From NCBI GenBank assembly GCA_036276235.1, contig DATBDZ010000387.1:1-16474 (forward strand): DNA of 16,474 bases, written 5' to 3'. The notes below the pieces were generated by a model. That model made no database searches, had not been told where the DNA came from, and worked only from the letters and a program-made list of their open reading frames with translations. This DNA comes from JANWHF01 sp036276235 (GTDB lineage Bacteria; Planctomycetota; Phycisphaerae; Tepidisphaerales; Tepidisphaeraceae). Position numbers and translations under genes: made by a program. Below are positions 1 through 6,551 of this stretch, one piece after another (positions within the stretch are counted from its first letter, which is position 1; every line of letters begins with the position of its first letter).

Positions 1-26
1 CTCTCCCCTGAGTACAGGGGAGAGGG
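1..26. repeat. REP-like hairpin, right half of a REPIN-type element cut by the window edge
   Basis: A near-perfect hairpin is visible: a CTCTCCCCTG stem, an AGTA loop (11-14) and the complementary stem. The first 30 bases match, as far as I can read, the right arm of the element at 10381-10511, including the trailing GAGGGAGCA. The left arm should lie just upstream of the window. There is no T-tract, so it is not a typical intrinsic terminator. Confidence 0.8.
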
Positions 27-32
27 AGCAGT

Positions 33-104
33 CATTTCCTTCCCTGCCGCGGTAGAGTACCCTCACACTTTCGCCCGCCATTTCAATGTCAGGAAGGAGC
101 AAGC
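33..104 (+). repeat. Upstream copy of a duplicated gene leader
   Basis: This stretch, from CATTTCCTTCC to AGGAAGGAGCAAGC, is repeated with modest divergence at 195-266, directly before the GH31 gene. The shared core includes GCGGTAGA/CTACCCTCACACT and the purine-rich AGGAAGGAG. In this copy the Shine-Dalgarno-like motif (91-99) leads into a GTAG-headed REP hairpin rather than a gene, so it looks like a vestigial leader. Similarity may extend left to a GTACAGGG motif at 12 and 181. Confidence 0.75.
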
Positions 105-106
105 CC

Positions 107-127
107 GTAGGGCGGGCACTGCCCGCC
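107..127 (+). repeat. Solo GTAG-headed REP hairpin
   Basis: The sequence is GTAG followed by stem GGCGGGC, loop ACT and stem GCCCGCC. A GTAG head before a GC-rich hairpin is the classical layout of bacterial REP sequences. A related copy with a TTTA loop sits on the minus strand at 10664-10685. This one begins a few bases after the vestigial Shine-Dalgarno motif of the upstream leader copy. Confidence 0.65.
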
Positions 128-194
128 GCCTTCGTGCCATCTGGATGACGATTCCCGACCGCGTCCCAGCTGAATGCAGGGTACAGGGTGAAGC

Positions 195-266
195 CATTTC
201 CTTCCGCGCTGCGGTAGACTACCCTCACACTTTCGCCCGCCATCTCCATCTCAGGAAGGAGCGAAG
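195..266 (+). repeat. Downstream (functional) copy of the duplicated leader
   Basis: This is the second copy of the 33-104 leader. Its GGAAGGAG motif (254-261) lies six bases before a TTG codon at 268 that opens a clear signal peptide. That spacing is suitable for a ribosome binding site and fixes the GH31 start at 268 rather than at the in-frame ATG at 145. Translation from 145 would run through the repeat and add a non-signal-like N-terminus. Confidence 0.75.
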
Positions 267-267
267 C

Positions 268-2460
268 TTGAAGAAGCTCTTCACCATCACGTGGCTCGTC
301 CTGTTTTGTCCGCTGCCGCTCGCGCTGGGCGCGATTCGGATCGCTGGCAGCGACTACGAACTATCCCTCAGCGCCGCCGGTCCGCGCACCGTACGCCTGT
401 CTCTCGCCCCGCTCGATTCGCAAGGCAATCCGCGCCCGCCCTCGCCTTCTACCGTGCTCGAGCCAATTCAAATCGTGCAGCCGCGGATCATGCGCGATCT
501 GCCGGCCGAGACGACGATCGATGTCGGAGAGCTTCGCGTGAATCTCAAATCATCGCCGCTGACGATCAGCGTCCGCCGCGCTTCGGGCGCGCTCGTGCAG
601 GAATTGGCGATCGATCCCACGGATGGCTCCATCACCTTTCACACCGACGCCCCCGTCTTCGGTTTGGGCGAAGGTCAGCAACAGTTCGATCGGCGCGGCA
701 CCCGCTACAACATGGTTAATGGGCAGACCGCGCCCTTCCTCGCCACCCACGGCGCGACGATCCCGGTGCCCTTTCTCATCGGCGCGGACGGCTGGGCCAT
801 GTTTCTCCACAGCCCTTGGGGACAATTCGATCTGCGTGAAGGGCATGGCAAATTTACGCCGCAGGCGCAGGGCCTGCGCACGGAGCCGTTTCAGATCTTT
901 GTGATGGCGCTTGATGACCCCGCCGATGCACTGGCTGATTTTGTGCGGCTCACTGGGCATCCGGTCATGCCGCCCAAATGGCTTATGGGATATATCCAAT
1001 CGCATCGGACGCTTGCGGACACGAAGGAGCCGTTGCAGATCGCGCAGACATTTCGCGAGAAGAAGCTGCCATGCGATGCGCTGATTTATCTGGGCACCGG
1101 CTACTGCCCTGCCGGCTGGAATACCGGCCATGGGTCGCTGGAATTTAATCCCAAAACGTTTGACCACCCCGCCGACACGATCAACGCGCTGCACGATTTG
1201 GGCTTCAAGATCGTGCTGCACGTGAATCACGCGCCGCGGAATTTGTTTGGCAATTCGATCGCCGAGAAGAGCGATTCGCCGATCCACATCAGCAATTACT
1301 GGGCGACGCATCGCGCCGATTTCGCGTTGGGCGTCGATGCGTGGTGGCCGGACGATGGCGACGAGCTGCCGATCGAATCTCGCCTCGCCCGCATCCGCTG
1401 CTACTACGAAGGCCCCTTGCAGGATCGCCCCAATCAGCGCCCCTGGAGCCTCGATCGCAACGGCTACGCCGGCATGTCGCGCTACGGCGGATGGATCTGG
1501 TCGGGCGATGTGCAATCGCGTTGGGCAACGCTCGCCGCCCATGTGCCCGTCGGCATCAACGCATCGCTGAGCGTCACGCCCTTCTGGGGCACCGACATCG
1601 GCGGCTTCGTCCCCACCCGCGAACTCACCGGCGAGCTATACGCCCGCTGGTTTCAGTTTGCGACATTCAATCCGCTCTTTCGATCGCACGGCCGCACGTG
1701 GCATCTGCGCCTGCCGTGGGGCTGGAACACCGGCGACCCCGGCCCGATCGAATCGCGCCCCGATCCCGATCCTAATGAATTGCACAACGCGCAGATCGAG
1801 CCGATCTGCAAAAAATATCTGGAGCTGCGCTATCAACTGTTGCCATACAACTACACGCTCGTGCGCGAAGCCTGCGACACCGGCCTTCCGCCGATGCGCG
1901 CGATGTGGCTGCATTACCCCAAGGACGCCGAGGCAACCAAACTAGGTGATCAATACCTCTGGGGCCGCGATTTGCTCATCGCACCGGTCGTAGAAAGGGA
2001 CGCGAAGACACGGCGTGTCTACCTGCCAACAGGAACCTGGTACGACTGGTGGACCGGCGAAAAACTCGCCGGTGGACGATGGATCGATCGCCCCGTAGAC
2101 TTAGCAATAATGCCCATCTACGCCAGAGCCGGCGCGATCATCCCGCTCGACCCCGTCCGCCAATTCACCGGGCAACAAGTCAACGAGCCGACAACCCTGT
2201 CGATCTACCCCGGCGCCGACGGCTCCTTCACCCTCTACAACGACGACGGCAACTCCATGGGCTACCAAACCAGCTCAGACGCAAAAACCACATGGATCAC
2301 CGCCCGCTGGGACGATGCGATCAAGAAATTGACAATCGAGCCCGATGCGCGAATGAAGCCGTGGCCCGGCGGAACGCGAACATTCGCAGTGCGAATTGCA
2401 GGATCAGCCGCGACAAAGCGAATCGATTTTCGCGGCGAACGCGTAGAGACCAAGATGTAG
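268..2460 (+). CDS. Exported glycoside hydrolase family 31 (alpha-glucosidase/alpha-xylosidase type)
   Basis: This 730-residue protein starts at TTG 268, chosen from the GGAAGGAG site at 254-261 and the signal peptide (MKKLF followed by a hydrophobic run to about residue 22). An N-terminal beta domain contains 'FGLGEGQQQFD' and is followed by the GH31 barrel. Barrel landmarks are 'PPKWLMGYIQSHR', the 'DAWWPDDGDE' motif with a likely nucleophile Asp362, 'WSGD' with a likely acid/base Asp414, and 'GTDIGGF'. The C-terminus has the usual beta modules ('YARAGAIIPLDP', 'YPGADGSFTLYNDDG'). GH31 enzymes are retaining alpha-glycosidases, and export suggests periplasmic or surface breakdown of alpha-linked glycans. 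The substrate cannot be read from sequence. The nucleophile motif departs from the common WxDMNE form but keeps the Asp. Length is normal for the family. It appears monocistronic, with about 95 bases before the next gene. Confidence 0.9.
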   Translation: MKKLFTITWLVLFCPLPLALGAIRIAGSDYELSLSAAGPRTVRLSLAPLDSQGNPRPPSPSTVLEPIQIVQPRIMRDLPAETTIDVGELRVNLKSSPLTISVRRASGALVQELAIDPTDGSITFHTDAPVFGLGEGQQQFDRRGTRYNMVNGQTAPFLATHGATIPVPFLIGADGWAMFLHSPWGQFDLREGHGKFTPQAQGLRTEPFQIFVMALDDPADALADFVRLTGHPVMPPKWLMGYIQSHRTLADTKEPLQIAQTFREKKLPCDALIYLGTGYCPAGWNTGHGSLEFNPKTFDHPADTINALHDLGFKIVLHVNHAPRNLFGNSIAEKSDSPIHISNYWATHRADFALGVDAWWPDDGDELPIESRLARIRCYYEGPLQDRPNQRPWSLDRNGYAGMSRYGGWIWSGDVQSRWATLAAHVPVGINASLSVTPFWGTDIGGFVPTRELTGELYARWFQFATFNPLFRSHGRTWHLRLPWGWNTGDPGPIESRPDPDPNELHNAQIEPICKKYLELRYQLLPYNYTLVREACDTGLPPMRAMWLHYPKDAEATKLGDQYLWGRDLLIAPVVERDAKTRRVYLPTGTWYDWWTGEKLAGGRWIDRPVDLAIMPIYARAGAIIPLDPVRQFTGQQVNEPTTLSIYPGADGSFTLYNDDGNSMGYQTSSDAKTTWITARWDDAIKKLTIEPDARMKPWPGGTRTFAVRIAGSAATKRIDFRGERVETKM

Positions 2461-2540
2461 AGCGCGATGCATGCGTGGCACTGTTAATTCAACAATCAAG
2501 GCGGCGGAGGAAGACGGGTTCTCGATCCTCAACTCGTATA

Positions 2541-2549
2541 TGGTATAAT
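2541..2549 (+). promoter_or_regulatory. Extended -10 promoter (TGGTATAAT) of the PIN toxin module
   Basis: TGG directly precedes a consensus TATAAT (2544-2549). The ATG of the first gene is at 2556, six bases further on, which is about where transcription would begin. The mRNA is therefore probably leaderless. The upstream -35 region is weak (TTCTCG at 2519-2524), consistent with reliance on the extended -10. Confidence 0.65.
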
Positions 2550-2555
2550 CCCCTC

Positions 2556-2834
2556 ATGGCTTCTTCGCCGACCATTCAACTTCCGCCTCTTACCAAACAA
2601 AGCATGAGCGAGTTGGTTGCCAAGGCTAAACGCCTGGGCATGGAACCGGGCGACTATGCCCTCCACCTCATCGAGGATGGGCTGGCGTTGCAGCGCGAAG
2701 CCGAGCGGTCAACATTTGCTCAAATCATGCAACCCGTCCGTGAGGCAGCAGGCGAAGTCGATGACGCGGAAATTATTAAGCTCGTCGAGACTGCGAGAAC
2801 CGAACACCACGCAGGCCGCCGGAAGAAGAGGTAG
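2556..2834 (+). CDS. Putative antitoxin partner of a PIN-domain toxin
   Basis: This is a 92-residue, charged, mostly helical-looking protein (MASSPTIQLPPLTKQSMSEL and onward). The N-terminal third ('LTKQSMSELVAKAKRLGMEPGDYALHLI') resembles the short DNA-binding and dimerisation regions of antitoxins, but I cannot assign a named family. The C-terminal part, rich in Glu and Asp, could be the toxin-binding tail. The start is set by the promoter: ATG 2556 lies only six bases after TATAAT, with no room for a Shine-Dalgarno site. The longer reading frame upstream overlaps the GH31 gene and is rejected. The stop at 2832-2834 is three bases before the toxin start, so the two genes form one transcript and should be coupled. 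Function is inferred from size, order and partner. Confidence 0.75.
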   Translation: MASSPTIQLPPLTKQSMSELVAKAKRLGMEPGDYALHLIEDGLALQREAERSTFAQIMQPVREAAGEVDDAEIIKLVETARTEHHAGRRKKR

Positions 2835-2837
2835 AAC

Positions 2838-3326
2838 TTGCCGCCCGAGGCGCTTCGAGTGGTCCTAGATACCAACGTGCTGCTGGCGGGGCTCGTCTCC
2901 CAGTCCTCAGCTTCACAGAAAGCCGTTGATTCCCTCCAGGCACGCAAGGCAATTCCGCTTTTAAGTCCGCCCTTACTCGCCGAATATCGGGCTGTCCTGC
3001 GCCATCCAGCCATCGTGGCCCGCTTCCCAAACCTGACCGCGCGGCGAGTTGAGATGGCCCTTCACCGATTGAGATATGTGGGCGACGAGTACCGAACAGT
3101 GCGCGCGAGATTTGAGCTTGAACGCGACCCGCGCGATGCCATGTTCGTCGAGCTCGCCATCGAAGGAGACGCCACGCACATTGTCTCGATGGATCCGGAT
3201 CTTCTATCCCTGTCCACGGCCCGGACCGATGCTGGAAAACGTTTCCGCCAAAGGCTTCCGCGGCTGACAGTGCAAACGCCGCAAGCCTTCATCGAAGAAT
3301 GGGGACGAGCCTTTGGATATCGCTGA
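2838..3326 (+). CDS. PIN-domain toxin, predicted Mg-dependent ribonuclease (PIN_3/COG1569 type)
   Basis: This 162-residue protein starts at TTG 2838. The purine-rich GGAAGAAGAGG at the end of the antitoxin gene serves as ribosome binding site. The PIN-fold acidic residues are visible: Asp11 in 'VVLDTNVLLAGL', Glu49 in 'LLAEYRAVL', Asp100 in 'RDAMFVELA', and Asp119 with Asp121 in 'HIVSMDPDLL'. The wording and spacing fit the 'toxin component, PIN family' group, in which these residues bind metal for RNA cleavage. The catalytic set is complete, so the gene looks intact. Antitoxin-toxin order and a three-base gap support a type II toxin-antitoxin pair. The RNA target is unknown. It converges on the minus-strand STN-like gene with only 24 bases between stop codons. 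Confidence 0.85.
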   Translation: MPPEALRVVLDTNVLLAGLVSQSSASQKAVDSLQARKAIPLLSPPLLAEYRAVLRHPAIVARFPNLTARRVEMALHRLRYVGDEYRTVRARFELERDPRDAMFVELAIEGDATHIVSMDPDLLSLSTARTDAGKRFRQRLPRLTVQTPQAFIEEWGRAFGYR

Positions 3327-3350
3327 TGGGGTCAGGGAGTCGGCCCATCA

Positions 3351-4769
3351 TCAGCGCCCACTCGCCCGCGTGGTCGGGGCTGCCAATCCGGTCGCTCTCA
3401 CTTTGTGCAGCAGCTCCGCCACCCGCGCCTGCGCCGCTGACGATTGCGTGACGGCGAGAATTCCCATGAACTCATTGATTGAGCCGACCGAGCCCGAGTT
3501 TTCGATCCATGACGTGCGATCCACCAAGCCACAGACCATGATCTTGAGATGCTCGACGGCTTCTGAGTGCACGACATCCAGCGGCCGCGTGTCGCCCGAA
3601 GCCCGCGCGGCTTTGACATACGCGGCAATCAAATCCCGCACGTCGCAAAGCTGCGTCGAAATACGCATCCCGATGACAAGCCCGCCACCTTCCTCCTCGA
3701 TCGTGAACTCGTTCAAAGTTCCACTTGGCACCAGGATCATGCGAATCGCCTCGCCGAGCGGAATATCTTCGTAAGTGCCGCCGCTCCTCGGCCAATCATT
3801 TCGTTTGATACCCGCCGGTTCCAGTGAATTCCAATCGACGTAGATTCTGATCTTTGCCGCGTCGGATAAATTGCGCATTGCCGATTCGGAGGTCACCAGA
3901 TCAGATAACCGCCACGTAGTGACCTTCTGATGCAGAATTGTCTCGGCGGCGTCGTGTGACGAGCGCGTTGTTGGGCTTTCGGTTCCGGCGCTCGCACTCA
4001 GTCGCGTCGTCGGTTTAGCGCGCCTCGCCGCTCGCAGGTTCGCCAGCAATTCCAGAATATGGCGGTGATTTGGCGCGGTCTGAGTGATCACGAAAAGGCC
4101 GGCGAGCACTTCGATTGATCCGGTTGTTCCTCCATTCTCAGTCCAGGATTCTCGCGCAATTGTATCGAACAGCAATCGACGCATTCGTTCCGTTGCCGCG
4201 ACGCGCGTATAATCCGTCGCGGCGTCCGCATCGATCAGATCGCGAAAGTCATAAACGACGCAGGATGTATGCTTGGCGAGTTCTGCCTCCGTCGAGATGA
4301 GGATCACCCCATCTTCGACCACGTAAGCCAGCCGGACATCATTGATCGAGTCGAGAATCCACCGCAATCCCTGATCGAGCCGGACGCTGGCCGCTGGCCG
4401 CAGATCGGGTGTCCAAGAGAGGGCATACGGTACCTCCCGATCAATTTTTTCGCTCTCGAGTGCTCCCCAATCGATCACGATGTTGCAGTGCGCCGCCGCT
4501 GAAACCGATCGAACTTCCAACTCGAGCGTTCTCGCCTGATTGAGAACCGACACGGGGATTTGGCGGGAAAGTAATTCCTCCTCAGCCGCGGGGTCCGGCA
4601 GCGGCTGCGAGTTCGAAGGCAACGCAACTGCGCGCCCCATCAGGGCGGGAAGATTGACCGAAACTGGCGCAGACTTCCCGCGCAACAACATGCCGGCGAG
4701 CGCGATGCATCCGAGCACCAGTGTGCAGGTCAGCGCATTACTCCAACTCAATGCCGGTCGGAAATTCAA
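3351..4769 (-). CDS. Membrane-anchored protein with two tandem secretin/STN-like modules
   Basis: This 472-residue protein of unknown function starts at TTG 4769, with GGGAGG just upstream. An N-terminal membrane segment (about 11-29) is followed by two copies of one module, about 80-248 and 285-458. Each copy has a part resembling the short N-terminal domain of secretins and TonB receptors ('NIVIDWGALE' / 'RIYVDWNSLE', then 'LDQGLRWIL' / 'LGEAIRMIL'). A 'VYDFRDLI' / 'LCDVRDLI' strand follows, then a C-terminal part ('SWTENGGTTGSIE', 'FVITQT' / 'SWIENSGSVGSIN', 'AVTQSS') ending in a leucine-rich helix. No secretin pore domain follows, so this is not a secretin. Its TTG overlaps the TGA of the upstream gene (4766-5554), which carries one such module, so the two are coupled. 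A periplasmic assembly or scaffold role is inference. Confidence 0.75.
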   Translation of the reverse strand: MNFRPALSWSNALTCTLVLGCIALAGMLLRGKSAPVSVNLPALMGRAVALPSNSQPLPDPAAEEELLSRQIPVSVLNQARTLELEVRSVSAAAHCNIVIDWGALESEKIDREVPYALSWTPDLRPAASVRLDQGLRWILDSINDVRLAYVVEDGVILISTEAELAKHTSCVVYDFRDLIDADAATDYTRVAATERMRRLLFDTIARESWTENGGTTGSIEVLAGLFVITQTAPNHRHILELLANLRAARRAKPTTRLSASAGTESPTTRSSHDAAETILHQKVTTWRLSDLVTSESAMRNLSDAAKIRIYVDWNSLEPAGIKRNDWPRSGGTYEDIPLGEAIRMILVPSGTLNEFTIEEEGGGLVIGMRISTQLCDVRDLIAAYVKAARASGDTRPLDVVHSEAVEHLKIMVCGLVDRTSWIENSGSVGSINEFMGILAVTQSSAAQARVAELLHKVRATGLAAPTTRASGR

Positions 4770-5554
4770 TCGCGCCTCCCATCGACCGGACTGGCCTGCA
4801 TTTGGCGAATGAGCTTGAGAAGCTGGCTGATTCGCCGATGGCCCTCCGCCGTTTGCGTGACGATCAGCCGCCCGTCAACGGCGTGCAAATCGGCGGAAAC
4901 TCCCCCGTTCACGCTGTATTCCTCAAGACCCGGCAGCGACTGCATGACGAGATAACCGAGGTGGTACATGGCTGCATCTTCAATCTGCTGCTGCCGGCTC
5001 TTTGTTGCGGACGGCAAGGTCGTCGCTGACGAATTAGGCCGCGCATTGACGGCGCCCGCTGGGTAAAAGGGGCCTTCTTCAAGTCGCGGCCGATCAAAGT
5101 CGGGCGGCACATCTTCAATCGCCAACCGCCAAAGGTCCCGAACGTCGTAGATTCTTGTTACCACCGGCGGGGTCTTTGACCCGTTCATGATCCGCACCCG
5201 CCCGCCGTCCGCATAATATCGCAGGCCAGTGTGGCTAGATTGCACCAAAGCCGCTAGCGCGGCGTCGAGGGTCATGCCGTCCCAACTCTTCAAAGAGACA
5301 TTGGCGGTCGAGATGATCACTTCCATCGACGGATCATCAATCAGAATCTCCACCCCCGCCGCCCGCCCGAGGCGCTCGGCGGCGTCGTCGAACGCCAACC
5401 CATGAAACTCAAGCGGCCGCACCCGCCGGCTCAGAATCGACGGCGAATCCGCCGCCTCTGTATGGGTCGAATCGGGCCGGGTTGATAGTCTGATCGTCGC
5501 TAAAACGATCAGCACGATGGCGACGAGATTAATGATCGCGCGGAGGTGTCGCAT
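4766..5554 (-). CDS. Membrane-anchored protein with one secretin/STN-like module
   Basis: This 262-residue protein starts at ATG 5554, chosen because it opens directly into a membrane segment (residues 6-22, 'AIINLVAIVLIVLATIR'). A GTG at 5644 is in frame but would add a non-hydrophobic N-terminus without a ribosome site. Residues 47-123 resemble an STN domain ('LEFHGLAFDDAAERLGRAAG', 'MTLDAALAALV', 'LRYYADGGRVRIM'). 'RIYDVRDL' (135-141) and a C-terminal part ('YSVNGGVSADLHAV', 'LIVTQTAEGHRRISQLL') follow. This is the same module order as each half of the downstream 472-residue protein. The stop TGA and the downstream TTG share bases (ATTGA), a translational coupling signature. A -10-like TAGAAT (5598-5603 on the minus strand) is the only promoter hint. 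Function is unknown, and the two products probably act together in the cell envelope. Confidence 0.7.
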   Translation of the reverse strand: MRHLRAIINLVAIVLIVLATIRLSTRPDSTHTEAADSPSILSRRVRPLEFHGLAFDDAAERLGRAAGVEILIDDPSMEVIISTANVSLKSWDGMTLDAALAALVQSSHTGLRYYADGGRVRIMNGSKTPPVVTRIYDVRDLWRLAIEDVPPDFDRPRLEEGPFYPAGAVNARPNSSATTLPSATKSRQQQIEDAAMYHLGYLVMQSLPGLEEYSVNGGVSADLHAVDGRLIVTQTAEGHRRISQLLKLIRQMQASPVDGRRD

Positions 5555-5734
5555 GAAAAGCCCGGAAAACGGATTGGCGCTCGAACCGCTGAGTTGGATT
5601 CTAACTGCCACCTGCGGTACACGCGACGAGTTTCCGCCGTTCACAACTTCGCTAATACCTGCAAGACTACAGCCCGTCCGACATCGGCGCGGCGTTCGCT
5701 CATTCGCCTCACGGTGTCATTCGAAGGGAATACG

Positions 5735-6052
5735 ATGGCTCGCCGAGGATTTCTACCGATTGCGTTTTGCGTGATTGCCCTTCTGATCAGCGGATGTGGC
5801 TCGCAGGAGGGGGAGACGGTCATGACCGCCGGGCCCAACAGCCCCGACAACGTCGGCAAGGCTCCCTACACGGGCACGTATCTGCTGTTCACCGCCGCCA
5901 GCCCCAATCCCACGCTCACCGAGAATCTCAAGGAAGGCGTCACGCTGGGATTCCGCAAGAGCCCCGAAGGACAGATCCAGGCCGTTTACGGCGACAAGTC
6001 ATACACCCTTCCCAAAGGAACGGCTCAGGTCTATTGGAAGGTAAAGAAGTAG
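5735..6052 (+). CDS. Small predicted lipoprotein, first of a tandem pair
   Basis: This 105-residue protein starts at ATG 5735 with GAAGGG six to seven bases upstream. The N-terminus is a lipoprotein signal: 'MARR', a hydrophobic run, then the lipobox 'ISGC' with Cys21. The mature part is about 85 residues and contains 'TGTYLLFTAASPNPT', 'LGFRKSPEGQIQAV' and 'YTLPKGTAQVYWK'. I do not recognise a named family. The repeated strand-turn pattern suggests a small beta fold. The downstream gene (6118-6438) is a clear paralogue, with about 38 of 60 aligned positions identical in the C-terminal region by eye. The pair is divergent from the STN-like genes, with about 180 bases between the start codons. 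Confidence 0.8.
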   Translation: MARRGFLPIAFCVIALLISGCGSQEGETVMTAGPNSPDNVGKAPYTGTYLLFTAASPNPTLTENLKEGVTLGFRKSPEGQIQAVYGDKSYTLPKGTAQVYWKVKK

Positions 6053-6117
6053 GTCCAGCCTGCTTGCCCAAGATGATTCCGCGGTTCACTTCGATTTGGA
6101 ATTTGGAGATCTCGCTC

Positions 6118-6438
6118 ATGTCTCACAAGCCATTGTCACTGCTTGTTCTGCTGGCCGGTCTGTTTCTTTTTGCCGGGTGTGGCGCGCAAGGGGGACGAAC
6201 CATCTACACCCAAGGCGCAAATGCCGACCCGGTGATGGGGACGGCGCCGCAGGATGGCGTGTACCAACTCTACACCGCCATGAGCCCCAACCCGACAACC
6301 ACGGTGAAGCTTAAACAGGGTGCCCGGCTCGGTTTTAACAAAGCGCCAGGCGGACAGATCGAAGCCGTAGCCGGCGACCAATCGGTGACGCTCCCTAAAG
6401 GAACGGCGCAGGCATATTGGAAGCTGGAAGAGAAGTAA
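6118..6438 (+). CDS. Small predicted lipoprotein, second of a tandem pair
   Basis: This 106-residue protein starts at ATG 6118, with GGAGA eight bases upstream. The signal peptide ends in the lipobox 'FAGC' (Cys21). The mature part shares the layout of its neighbour: 'DGVYQLYTAMSPNPT', 'LGFNKAPGGQIEAV', and a nearly identical 'LPKGTAQAYWK' close to the end. Only 65 bases separate the two genes, so they are probably co-transcribed and arose by tandem duplication. The divergent linker after the lipidated Cys ('GAQGGRTIYTQGANADPVM' versus 'GSQEGETVMTAGPNSPDNV') may tune a partner or location. Function is unknown. Confidence 0.8.
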   Translation: MSHKPLSLLVLLAGLFLFAGCGAQGGRTIYTQGANADPVMGTAPQDGVYQLYTAMSPNPTTTVKLKQGARLGFNKAPGGQIEAVAGDQSVTLPKGTAQAYWKLEEK

Positions 6439-6551
6439 TGCGCGGCAAATGGTTTGTGGGGTTCAATCAGCCGCCGCCCACGCCATTTTTGTTGCATTGG
6501 GATGGGGCGTGGTACATTTATTTGTGAAAGCCTTTGCGGCTTCTCACACGC

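Noticed and set aside
145..267. N-terminal extension of the GH31 gene from ATG 145
   Set aside because: It would translate the duplicated leader and hide the signal peptide; the ribosome site at 254-261 supports TTG 268.
550..1542. 330-residue minus-strand reading frame opposite the GH31 gene
   Set aside because: It is a high-GC shadow with arginine/alanine-rich, family-free sequence, wholly antisense to a well-supported gene.
2049..2555. Long reading frame leading into the antitoxin
   Set aside because: It overlaps the GH31 C-terminus in another frame and is Arg-rich; the promoter at 2541-2549 lies inside it.
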